Shown here in pieces: positions 13,305 to 23,896 of a stretch of DNA of 64,000 nt. The notes under the pieces are model-generated. The model was not told the DNA's origin, searched no databases, and was given only the letters and a program-made list of their open reading frames with translations. Every line of letters starts with the position of its first letter. Within the stretch, counting starts at the first letter, position 1. Origin of the DNA: Adiantum capillus-veneris (taxonomy: Eukaryota > Streptophyta > Polypodiopsida > Polypodiales > Pteridaceae); NCBI GenBank assembly GCA_014529385.2, contig CM043969.1, positions 75,870,676 through 75,934,675 on the forward strand, given 5' to 3'. A program made the translations under genes and the position numbers.

Positions 13305-14282
13305 TTCTTGCTTCACACATGAGATTGTGTGAGTGTGTGTGATAATGCCTTGCCAAAATCAATCCCCCTCTCTCTCTTGGTCAACCCCTCTTGCAAAATA
13401 CTCAAGCTGACACCCCATTGGACCCTGCAAAGCTTAGCCAATGAAAATGGAGAAGCATAAGTGATAGCCTTGTGACATGTGTCCCCCTTTCCCCTTTTGT
13501 GAGAGCTTTAGGTAATTAAATAAATCAATTAATCTCTCATTGGACCCCTTTGTCTTCTGGCCAATAGAAATCAGGCAAGCCATTGGGCTGATGAATGCTC
13601 ATTGGACCCCTTGGGAGACTGGCCAATAGTCTTCTAGAGAGCTTAATTCTTATTGGTTATTTTATTAAGTGTTTTTAAATCAATTAAACTAAAAGCACTC
13701 TAGCCTAATTCTCATTGGTCCACCTCTATGGCCATCCAATAGGATTTGAGTGCACCTTGGGGGAAACTGGGCTAGGGAGCTGACATGTGTCCCTTATTCC
13801 CTTTGTGTGAAGGGATTGCAAGAGTGTGTGTGTGTGTGTGTTTCTCTCTCATCCCCTACTAAAAGGGCTTGCCCCCTCCTATGTAGGAGCTTGCAAAGAC
13901 TTTTTTGGCACACTACAAAGCATCCAATTTTCCCTAGGGTTGGACCATTGGACATAACCTTTGAATTTTGGAGCCTTAGCATTTTGGAAGTCTTAATGGG
14001 CTGAACCTTAGGGTCTTTAAAGCCCATTGTTGCACATTGCTCTTTTGCAGATGGCCCCCTATTTGGATCCCTATTTTCCCTCCTTTAGATCCTTATTGTG
14101 GCTAGTCTGCCAGCTTAACCAATATTCTAGCTTTTTCTCCCTGGTAATTCCCCATATTAAATGATCAGTTTAACATGCGAAAATCATTTAGGAGAATTAT
14201 TATGACAAAATGCACCTTGGGGGCAACTGGGCTAGGGAGCTGACATGTGTCCCCCATTCTCTTTGTGTAAAGGGAGCTTGCT

Positions 14283-14333
<51 letters not shown>

Positions 14334-14703
14334 CTCTCTCATCCCCTACTAAAAGGGCTCGCCCCCTCCAAGATAGGGATGTGGGAAGACTTTTGGGTCT
14401 TCCCAAGCATCCAATTTCCCTAGAGTTTGACATTGAACATAACCTTTGAATTTTGGAACCGCATTTTGGAAGTCTTAATGGGCTGAACCTTAGGATATTT
14501 GAAGCCCATTGTTGCACGTTGCTCTTTTGTAGATGGATGGACCCCCTTTGGATCCCTGTCTTCCCTCCTTTGGATCCTACTATGATCAGTCTGCCAGCTT
14601 AACCAATATTCTAGCTTTTTCTCCCCTGGTACTTCCCCATATTAAATGATCAGTTTAACATGAGAAAAGCATTTAGGAGAATTAGATATTAGTTATTATG
14701 ATA
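12574..14703 (-). repeat. Gypsy-1 right LTR with internal duplication
   Basis: About 2130 bp, longer than its partner because of a tandem duplication with a period of about 460 bp (13751-14210 and 14211-14703). Long (AG)31 (13241-13302) and (GT)n (about 14286-14331) tracts sit inside it. Confidence 0.82.
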
Positions 14704-15847
14704 CATACCAAGCACGAGGAGATTGCTTCAACCCATACAAAGCTTTGTTACATTTGCACAAGTATCCTCTTGTCCTTTCTTGACAAACCGCGAGGTTGTG
14801 TTACATAAACTTCCTCAAATATGTCATCACCATTCAAGAAAGCAGTAACAATGTCTGACCAAAATGAGTTTCCAATGCACAAAGAAAATGCACAGTAGTC
14901 ATACGACAAGTGGGAGCAAAAGTATCTTCATAATCTATGCCTTTTTTCTATGCATAACCCTTTGCAACAAGTCGAGCCTTATAGCGATCAATCTCACTAT
15001 CCGGCTTGCGTTTCAAGTTGTAAACCCATTTTGTACCAATGGACTTTTTGCCACGAGGAAAATCACATAAACTCCATGTGTCATTGTCTATAAGTGCATC
15101 ATATTCTGATTGCATGGCAGCCATCCAATTTTTTGAATTTTGTGCTTCATCAAAAGACAGAGGTTCCTCAACATCATGTAAGCTAGACACAACCAAAGCA
15201 TAACAATCTCATGCATAAGATGCATGGTGAGAGCCTGAACAAGTGTGACTAGACAAAGGTGCATCCAGTTTATTGTCATGCAATGTATGCACCAGCCATT
15301 TTGGCATACCTCTAGCCTGCTCATTTTCAGCCCTTTCCTCATCAAGTACATCATGTACATTTGCATCAGTAATAGGCTAATCTGTAACATTTTTAGAAAC
15401 TCCTATAAGCTATACATTTACCTCATTAGAAATTACATTCGAACTTCTACCATTGAAAAGAGGCAAGAAAGTGTCATAAATGTCTTATGAGCTTACATTA
15501 TTGTCTCTAGTACATGATGGCAAGGGCTGAACACAATCTTCCACAAACACAAAATCTCGTGAAACCAGAATACGCTTTGTTTGTGGATGACAAAACCTGT
15601 AACCTTTGCTTTCAGCACTATAACCAGCAAAAATACATTTGACAGCCTTATCATCCAATTCTTTGTGTTGTGTTTATGGAACCAAAGCATGTGCCAAACA
15701 GCCAAAAACACGCATGTGCTCAATAGAAGGCTTTCTATCATGCCATGCTTCATATGGAGTAATAGACTGCAAAGCTTTTGTAGGACACCTGTTTAGTACA
15801 TAAGTGGCACACATGATGGCCTCAAGCCAAAAAGAATGCGGCAAAGC

Positions 15848-16047
15848 TTGAAAACACACACAGCTTGGAGAAGACGAAGGAAGCTCAAGGCACACAACAG
15901 AGAGTGTTTTACTTAGTGTGCAATGGAAAGATAGATAGCCCTAGAAATATACAATGCACGGGGGGAAAAACCTCCTAGTGAGGGAAAAAATACCCCGGCG
16001 GTCATAAGTGTATTCACACACATCACTACCACATGTATATGGTAGTA
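15848..16047 (-). repeat. Copia-A right LTR copy
   Basis: About 200 bp clearly homologous to 5035-5257, with small differences throughout. It borders the tandem array on its right. The divergence between the two LTRs implies an old insertion. Confidence 0.8.
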
Positions 16048-19000
16048 GTCGGTCGATGAAAATTTCAAGGCTTCGGAAATTGCGAGGTATTGGGAGATTT
16101 GGGGTTGGAAAAATTTCAATACTCTTACTTGGATGGCTTTCGTCTGGCCAATTGAAGGGTAGGAGTAACTTGGGAGGTGAATTTATCCTTGTGATAACGG
16201 AAGTCGGTACTCAATGGGTGGCCAAAAGTGTTTTAAAATTGAGCAGACAAAGGCTTTTGGAATTGGGTGGCCGAGGATTTTCAGGTTGGACGGCCTAATA
16301 TTTTAATCAATACTTTAATTTTGATCTAAAGTGTGAACTCAAGGCCAAAAGCAATGGAGAAGCGTTAGCATAGAGAGAAAGATGGTGCCAAAAAAAATGA
16401 AAACTTACGATTCTCTACGTTCGCCGGATGGTGTTATTGCATAGTAATCAAAGGCTTTTGATTTTGATCTAAAGTGTGAACTCAAGGGCAAAAGCAATGG
16501 AGAAGCGTGAGCATAGAGAAAAAGACGGCGCCAAATGATTGGAAATTTACGGCTCTCTACGCCCGTCAAAGGGTGTTATTGCTACTGGTGACGTGATTTA
16601 ATGCACATTTGGACATGTCACATTCAAAAAAATCTTCATCATGTAAGTAGTCATCTAATTGACTAAACCATGCCCGAACACCGCTAGCATCTTTAGTCCC
16701 ATCAAAATCCTTGAAAGTGAAAACCTTTATGCTAGTTCTGTTTGGCTACTCAACAATAGAAAGTGGCCATGAAGGTGAGTCATGATGGCATGTTTTTCCT
16801 TTTTCTTTCTCTCTTTTTATTTATTTTGTTCCTTTTGTGTGGTGTGTGTGTGTGTGTGTTTTAAAAGGCTATATATATGTGGATATGATCGGTATGCAAA
16901 AGAATGTGTAAATAAAAGAAAAATGAAAAAAAAATTACTTAGTTGTACGTTCAATGATGACACCCGGTCTAGAAGTGTAGTACTAAGACATGGTTGAAAG
17001 TTTGCGATTGATTGAGTAGGTTGGTCTGTAAGGAAATTGAATCTTTTGTGTCCAAACTCCCTTCCCAATTTCAAGAGACAATGGACAATAGAATCCGCAT
17101 AAGAATTAATCACGAAACTTTTCTTGATTGTTTAAAATTTATTTTTTAAATCATTCAGCTAGGTGTTTAAAGATCTTCAATCAAGATGTTCGGTTGTAAC
17201 TTGTCTGTCATTGGCTTGCTTTACGTGAAATAGGAAATATGTAAATCCGTATCTTTTGATGGTTGTCGATCGATAAAAATTCAAGGCTTCAGAAATTGTG
17301 AGGTATTGGTAAATCTGGGGTTAAAACGATTTCAATACTCCTACTTGGATGGCTTTCGGTTGGCCAATTGAATGGTAGGAGTAAGTTGGAAGGTGAATTT
17401 ACCCTTGTGATAACGAAAGTGGATACTCAATGGGTGGCCAAATGTATTTTAAAGTTGAGCGGACAAAGGCTTTTGGAATTGGGTGGCCGAAGATTTTTCA
17501 AGTTGGGCGCCCAAATATTTTAATCAATACATTAATTTTGATCTAAATTGTGAACTCAAGGCCAAAAGCAATGGAGAAGCGTTAGCATAGAGAAAAAGAC
17601 GATGCCAAAAATGATTGGAAACTTATGATTCTCTACGCCCGTCGGATGGTGTTATCGCAGAGTAATCAAAGGCTTTTGAAATTGGGTAGCCGAAGAATTT
17701 TTAGGTTGGGAGGCCAAATATTTTAATCAATATTTTGATTTTGATCTAAAGTGTGAACTCAAGGCCAAAAGCAATGGAGAAGCGTGAGAAAATGATTGGA
17801 AACTTACGACTCTCTACGCTCGTCGGATGGTGTTATTGCTACTGGTGACGTGATTTAATGCACATTTGACCATGTCACATTCAAAAAAGTCTTCATTATA
17901 TAAGTAGTCATATAATTGACTAAGCCATGCCCGAACACTGCTAGCATCTTTAGTACCATCAAAATACTTGAATGTGAAAACCTTTATGCTAGTTTTGTTT
18001 GGCTTTGAAGCAGGTACGATTTTGGCTCATGCAATGTGCAATAGCTTGTCTTCTAATTCTTGTTTTTGCATGCGCTCTTATGCGAATGATTGTTGCAAAT
18101 TTGTGAGTTATTCAGCAATAGAAAGTGGTCATGAAGGTGAGTCATGATGGCATGTTTTTTCCTTTTTCTCTCTCTCTTTTTCTTTATTTTTTTCCTTTTG
18201 TGTGTATGTGTGTGTGTGTGTGTGTATTTTTAATGGCTATATATATGTAGATATGATTGGTATGCAAAAGAATATGTAAATAAAAGAAAAATGAAGAAAA
18301 TTTTTACTTAGTTGTACGTTCAATGATGATGCACGGTCTAGAACTGCAGCACTAAGACGTGGCTGAAAGTTTGCGATTGATTGAGTAGGTTGGTCTATAA
18401 GAAAATTTCGGGAGACAATGGACAATATAATCCATATAAAAATTAATCATGAAGCTTTCCTTGAATTTTTTTTCCCTAAATCATTTAGCCAGGTGTTTAA
18501 AGATGTTCGGTTGTAACTTGTCTACCGTCGGCTTGCCTTTACGTGAAATAGGAAATATGTAAATCTCTATCTTTTGATGGTTGTCGGTTGATGAAAATTT
18601 CAAGGCTTCGAAAATTGCGAGGTATTGGGAAATTTGGGATTAAAATGATTTCAATACTCGTACTTGGATGGCTTTCGACTGACAATTGAAGGGTAGGAGT
18701 AAGTTGGGGGGTGAATTTACCCTTGTGATAACGGAAGTCGGTACTCAATGAATGTGGCCAAAAGTGTTTTAGAGTTGAGCAGATAAAGGCTTTTGGAATT
18801 GGGTGGTCGAAGATTTTTTAGGTTGGGCGGCCAAATATTTTAATCAATACTTTAATTTTGATTTAAAGTGTGAACTCGAGGCCAAAAGCAATGGAGAAGC
18901 GTTAGCATAGAGAAAAAGACGATACCAAAAATGATTGGAAACTTACGGTTCTCTACGCCCGTCGAATGGTGTTATTGCAGAGTAATCAAAGGCTTTTGGA

Positions 19001-19535
19001 ATTGGGTGGCCGAAGATTTTTCAGGTTGGGTGGAAAAATATTTTAATCAATACTTTAATTTTGATCTAAAGTGTGAATTCAAGGCCAAAAGCAATGGAGA
19101 GGCGTGAGCATAGAGAAAAAGATGGCGCAAAAAATGATTGGAAACTTACAGTTCTCTACGCTGGTTGGATGGTGTTATTGCTACTAATGACATGATTTAA
19201 TTCACATTTGACCATGTCACATTCAAAAAAGTCTTCATCATGTAAGTAGTCATCTAATTGACTAATCCATGCCCCAACAGTGCTAGCATCTTTAGTACCA
19301 TCAAAATCCTTGAAAGTGAAAGCCTTTGTGGTAATTTTGTTTTGCTTTGGAGCAGGTACAGTTTTGGCTCGTGCAGTGTGCTATAGCTTGTCTTCTAATT
19401 CCTGTTTTTGCATGCGCTCTTATACAAATGATTGTTGCAAATTTGTGAGTTATTCAGCAATAGGAAGTGTCTATGAAGGTGAGTCATGATGGCGTGTTTT
19501 TCTTTTTTTTCTCTCTCTTTTTATATGTTTTTTTC

Positions 19536-19571
<36 letters not shown>

Positions 19572-19908
19572 GTGTATAGATTTTTTTTAATGGCTATATA
19601 TATGTGAATATGATCGGTATGCAAAAGAATGTGTAAATTAAAGAAAAATGAAGAAAAATTTTGTTTAGTTGTATGTTCAATGATAACGTCCGCGGGGTCT
19701 AGAAGTGCAGCACTAAGACGTGGTTGAAAGTTTGCAATTGATTGAGTAGGTTGGTCTGTAAGAAAATTGAATCTTTTGTGTCCAAACTCCCTTCCCAATT
19801 TCAAGAGACAATGGGCAATAGAATTTGCATAAGATTAATCACCAAACTTTCCTTGATTTTTTTTCTTACGGTTCTCTATGCCCGTCGGATGGTGTTATTG
19901 CAGAGTAA
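16048..19908. repeat. Tandem array, right part: units 2 (end), 3, 4 and partial 5
   Basis: The continuation of the ~1.36-kb array after Copia-A. Unit boundaries, marked by GT tracts, fall near 16858, 18222 and 19575, giving units of about 1364 and 1352 bp. Unit 5 is only ~330 bp and ends abruptly in a short piece of the sub-repeat near 19866-19908. The gag-like minus-strand stretch recurs at about 16580-16790, 17850-18150 and 19190-19490. Units differ by substitutions and small gaps, so the array is not freshly amplified. Confidence 0.8.
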
Positions 19909-20045
19909 AAAAGAACTCCTCTCACCGACACGATCTTGTTACCACCGAGCTTTCATGATTTTGCTGAGAGCGACCTCACGCCTGTTTTGTGAGCAAGGAG
20001 CTCTTTCCAAGATACTGTGTAGAGCTCTAAGTTAAAGAGTTGAAT

Positions 20046-20333
20046 TTAATTCACTTCCTTTGCATGGAAAGTACATGCTGAGGGTGAATTTAATAGCTCT
20101 CTCTCCAATTGCTCCCTTGTGGTATGATCTTCGCTTCGGGTACAAGGGGTCACGAGTTTGATTTTGGATTCAAAAATCACAGTTGTATTTAATCCTTGAT
20201 GCTCCAAGATCTTTGAATAGAACGTCGAAGCCATACTAATGTAGTTGTTGGCTTCTTTTTCAACACAATTAAACACTTTTCTCTCTTCTTCCGAACTTCC
20301 TAAACCAAAGTTGGCCTTCGTGAGCTCCTTCAA
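20046..20333 (-). CDS. Unrecognised coding-like stretch, possibly part of the 21-kb locus
   Basis: A 95-codon open frame with mixed, protein-like composition rich in E, K and S, predicted to be largely helical. I recognise no family. It lies ~0.9 kb downstream of the trihelix-like segment on the same strand and could be its C-terminal exon, but no splice pair was established. A tRNA-like box-B match overlaps it at about 20140-20165, so part of the stretch may instead be SINE-derived. Confidence 0.25.
   Translation of the reverse strand: MKELTKANFGLGSSEEERKVFNCVEKEANNYISMASTFYSKILEHQGLNTTVIFESKIKLVTPCTRSEDHTTREQLERELLNSPSACTFHAKEVN
20090..20175 (+). mobile_element. Possible SINE/tRNA-like promoter remnant
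   Basis: A run resembling a pol III box B (GAGTTTGATTTTG) lies ~50 bp after a box-A-like stretch, with tRNA-like G/C stem sequence between them. No tail or target-site duplication was found. This call competes with the minus-strand open frame at 20046-20333. Confidence 0.25.
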
Positions 20334-21220
20334 AATCTGCTTCTTCTTGTTTCCTATATGTATCTATCTTCACAGTTTAGTATTTTCTATGAATTAATTG
20401 CTTGGCATACTGATTGTGATGGTCGATAAACACGATTTGTGAGTCAATTTCCCAATTAACTGTCGATTAAGCTTTGATTTCCAAATGCGATGCTACAAAT
20501 TTAAAAATTTCACTATTAGTTTTTTTAATGGAAAGGATATCACCGCAATGAAGTAATACATTCTAGCTATCCCGATTGTAATCCTAACCACATACAACAG
20601 GAGGGTGTCCAATCTTGTAACAATTGAGTAGGAGACAAAACTGGATGAGGACTTGAGGAGAAGGGTTGATCTCTGGCCTGTGGCTCACTGTGGCTCATAG
20701 GAAAAGGGCTACAAGCTGGCTATGTGAGGAAGGGCTGCAGAGTGCAAGAAATCAGACGATGTCTTGTGGGAGAAGGGCTTTGAACAAGCCGTGTGAGAGG
20801 GGCTGCATAGTGTGGCAACCCATTGTCTTTAGAATCGAGAATCAGGTAGCAATGGGCTAGGGGTTTGAATGCTCGAGGTGAGGCTTGACTCTTGCAAGTC
20901 TTCTTGAGGCTTGAGCTCAATCATTGAGTCGAGAAGGGCCAAGAAGCACCCATGAGTAGCTACCTCATGGCACCCAATGCGCTCTATATGCTTGCTGTTC
21001 AATGCAGTGCAATGATCACCCTCTCGAGTCTTGACTCAACTGAAAACTGCAGTCTGGTCTTAGTATAGTGCGATGTGCTCACCTTCTTGATTCTCGACTC
21101 AAATGGAAGCTAGATTATGGACTCTAGAGTTCAAGTTTCATTGAGCCTAGTTATAAGAAGACCCACACTATCTCGGAAAGTTGTTGCCTACTTGCTCCTC
21201 GAAATCCAATTGGCCCTAAG
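20334..21220. other. Anonymous region, no gene seen
   Basis: Only short open frames occur on either strand. If the flanking minus-strand stretches belong to one locus, this would be its intron or a decayed middle. No recognisable motif was found. Confidence 0.5.
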
Positions 21221-21223
21221 AGC

Positions 21224-21868
21224 TCATCCCCGAAGGAATGGCCCTATCCCAAATCCCATAATTTTTGAAACTTTGGGAAAATATTCTCCCATTTGTTCGT
21301 GCATTGTAATGGGAGCTCTTGTAACTCCCCCCTCCTTGCACCATTCTATCGCCTTGTGCCAACGGTCATCCAAGGACAACACCTGCTCTCTACCTTGTGC
21401 TTCGGCCAAGAACTCCCGGAGATGGAGTTTCATATCCGCCAAGATACAAACCTCCTCCAAGCTCCAATTGCCATGATTGGTAGTGGAGTCATTTGCAGAG
21501 AGCTTATTGTTGCGACGGGCCTTTTGCATTGATTCTTTGAACTCTTCTTGCCACGCTCACAGCGAGATTGCTCCGACCCCTTCTTGGTCGCCTATCTCAT
21601 CCCAGTAGCAATCTTCTCGGTTGAAGGTGTCGCAACAACTTCTTTAGTAGTTGTTGGAGTGGGTGAATTTGGCAAGGGTGGCAAATTGGGCAAGCATGGT
21701 GGGGGGGCAAAAGAAGAAGTTCCAACGGGCACGACACCCTAAGTGGATGGAATAAACCGCTCCAAAGGTGACAACATACAAGAGTAGCTTGATGCTACAA
21801 GTGGAGAAGTTTGAGATGTAATTACTTGAGAGAGCTGTGACCGCGAGAACGCTTTCACTTGTTGGTTG
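21224..21868 (-). pseudogene. Trihelix/Myb-SANT-like protein remnant, split by Copia-B
   Basis: Reading leftward from 21868, the minus strand gives a Ser/Gln-rich segment, then a Pro/Thr-rich segment (about 21560-21735), then a domain (about 21240-21480) shaped like the plant trihelix/SANT-like DNA-binding fold: NWSLEE, an insert, RWHKAIEWCKEGGV, and an FPKVSKI-type third helix. Proteins of this type bind DNA through a Trp-spaced helix bundle. Stops and a frame change separate the segments, so it is either a pseudogene or a spliced gene whose introns I cannot place. The Copia-B insertion at 21873 lies within it: a minus-strand frame is open on both sides of the target site (21740-21868 and 28164-28200). 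A domesticated transposon Myb protein is an alternative. Confidence 0.45.
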
Positions 21869-21873
21869 TCCTC
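21869..21873. repeat. Copia-B target-site duplication, left copy
   Basis: TCCTC, repeated exactly at 28159-28163 on the other side of the element. Confidence 0.9.
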
Positions 21874-22065
21874 TGTTGGGCTATAAAGCCCAATGTGGTC
21901 GCCCAGGTAAGTGGGCGGGCCGCCATGTATGTACACATATTCTTTTGTAAAAACCTAATAAGAACTCACTATGCTCTACACATTACAGTAGAGCGAGTTC
22001 ACCATATCGTCGTGCTCTTCTTCTCGCACTCTCTCTCGCGTCGCACTTCCGCTCGTACTCCTTCA
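21874..22065 (+). repeat. Copia-B 5' LTR
   Basis: 192 bp, TGTTGGG...CCTTCA, about 98% identical to 27967-28158. Short for a copia LTR. Confidence 0.93.
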
Positions 22066-23896
22066 ATTGGTATCAGAGCTCAGATCGAGGCTCGTGGCAG
22101 CACTGCACGAGGCTAGAGTCACCAACTCAGATTGGAGTGAAATTCGACAGGCGAAGACACGGCCCCTATTAGGAAATAAGACGTAGCTAAATAGATAATT
22201 GAGTAGATTACTTAATGGAGAGAGACAGATTTACATACACGAGATTATAGAGTAGAGAGAGAGAGAGAGAGTACACACAATATACGTGGTTCACCCAATG
22301 TGGGCTACGTCCACGGGAAAGCAGCCACTCAATGGCTTTAGTACTTCAAAACAAGAAGTAGTTTACAAAGGGATTATACCCTTAATGGAGCTCCCGCCTT
22401 GCTTCACTCTCACCACCTCACACTCACCTTGTTGCATCAACTTCACACTATAAAATGTGTGTAGAAATGGCCTCCTTTTATAGGCCAAAAGGGCTGCCCT
22501 CTCTAATGAGAGACAGCCATGTGTAGCCGCCCTTGTGCGAATAAGTCCAAATCGGACCCTCCAATCCGCCCATGTGTGGCCGCCCTTGAGAAGTCAAGTC
22601 CGCTTTTGAATTCGGCCACCGGCCACCGGCCATTGACTTCCGACCATTGACTACCGGCCACCGGCCAACCGACCGGTTGTTTTCCGACCACTTTTCGGCC
22701 GCCGTCCGGCCATAATATTCCGGCGAAAAAAAGTCTCGGGGGCGAGGCCTTTAAAGTTGCCCCTGATTCTTGTCCGTGAAAATTTTGGTTTCCGGTGAGT
22801 GATTTTCCTTCACGCACGATGGCTTCTCCTCATAATGGGGGCCTTACAAATGTACGCTTTTACCACAGAAAATTACAAGGGTAAATCAGGCTCCATACTT
22901 AACAGCCCCAAATCTCGTGGGAGAGGCGCGAAGGACTTGGTGTTGTCAGAATTTCATTCTGAGGTCATCTCGGCCACCGTTCGGTTTCGACAAAGGTCTA
23001 CGCAAGTCATTTTCGGCTACATGGTCTCGACAGGTGCAGATCCAACTCTACAAATTTGGGGTTTTCGGCCTACGACTGCAGGTGCTGAGGATATCGACAC
23101 TCCCAGAGTGTTGATTTGTGGCTGTCTACACATCGAAGGACGGCTCACAGTTCTTGGAGGCGTGTCACATACGACACGGGCGCATCTACACACAGACTAT
23201 AGGCGACATCCACTAGTTCATTAGGTAGCTTGTGTTTGCTGCTTGATATTCCAGATTTCATCCTGACATTGCAGGTACTTCCACATGGGATGTATTGTCA
23301 GAGATGATGTATGTATGTTGAGGGTTTGCTGGCTGTGAGTCACGCAGCAAACAACCGCCGCGGTGGTTACAGCATACAGTGGGAAATTTGTGGATGTATG
23401 ACTTTGTGGGAATTCTATGTACTGTCAGATTTACTGCAGCCTTTGTTGAGGGTCGAGTGAGGTTTTATTGAGCTGGGGGATTCTCGAATGTTGAGATCCT
23501 TTCGGTGATACAGGTCTTGGAGTGATCCCTTGAGCACCCTTAGATAGGCAGCTAGTGTATTGATTGTGAGTTAGACAGTTGGGATTGCATCTTTGCTTTA
23601 CTACCGTTGAGGCATTGTCGCAGTCTATGCTTATAGGACAGTGAGAGACAGTACAAGTGCAGGACAGGTTTACCCGCAGCTTACAGTGTCAGAGAGACAG
23701 TGTTTTTTGAGCTGTTTTTTGGTTTGTTTTTTGAGTACACCAGAGCCATTTTACAGAGGAGACTCTACCAAAATTTATGCAGAATCTGAAGCTTTCTTGG
23801 TTCATTTGACAGGTTGATATTGGTTCAGAGGTTAGTTTACAGGGGAAACTCTGCCGAATTTTTCCCAGGAAAGTAAACCACTGTGAAAGCGTAGCT
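22066..23896 (+). other. Copia-B leader, ~1.8 kb
   Basis: It begins with the Met-tRNA primer-binding site. It includes a GA-rich tract near 22256-22271 and a stretch (about 22160-22850) with features common in plant LTRs (a CACGTGG-like block near 22280 and GGCCACCGGCC repeats near 22620-22670). That stretch may be foreign sequence captured in the leader, but I could not define its ends or a target duplication. No protein family was recognised in its short open frames. Confidence 0.55.

Larger units (their letters stand above)
6400..14703 (-). mobile_element. Gypsy-1: chromodomain Ty3/gypsy, broken and rearranged, inserted in Copia-A
   Basis: Its LTRs are at 6400-8062 and 12574-14703. The chromodomain and integrase tail lie on the minus strand (about 8418-9000). 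RT (about 9130-9900), RNase H (about 9920-10340) and integrase (about 10540-11035) read on the plus strand. Gag lies on the minus strand (about 11030-12170). The middle therefore lies opposite to both ends. Candidate 5-bp target duplications flank it (catgc left, catac right), inside the Copia-A reverse transcriptase. LTR divergence by eye is roughly 10%, so it is old, with many breaks. It belongs to the same family as gypsy-2 and gypsy-3. Confidence 0.88.
5035..16047 (-). mobile_element. Copia-A: Ty1/copia element, partial and broken, split by gypsy-1
   Basis: A minus-strand copia fossil. The left LTR (3' LTR) is followed inward by a purine-rich tract on the minus strand. RNase H is at about 5335-5700 and the reverse transcriptase C-terminal part, with the YVDD catalytic motif, at about 6048-6390. 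RT continues at about 14704-15200 on the far side of gypsy-1, and integrase lies at about 15500-15840. No gag was recognised. The flanks carry near-matching 5-bp target duplications (gttgg at 5030-5034, gtcgg at 16048-16052), showing insertion into the tandem array. The element is old and has many breaks. Confidence 0.85.

Noticed and set aside
22160-22850. A separate MITE or solo LTR inside the Copia-B leader
   Set aside because: The ends share a short GGCCCC/GGGGCC inverted match, but there is no target duplication and no clear TG...CA boundary.
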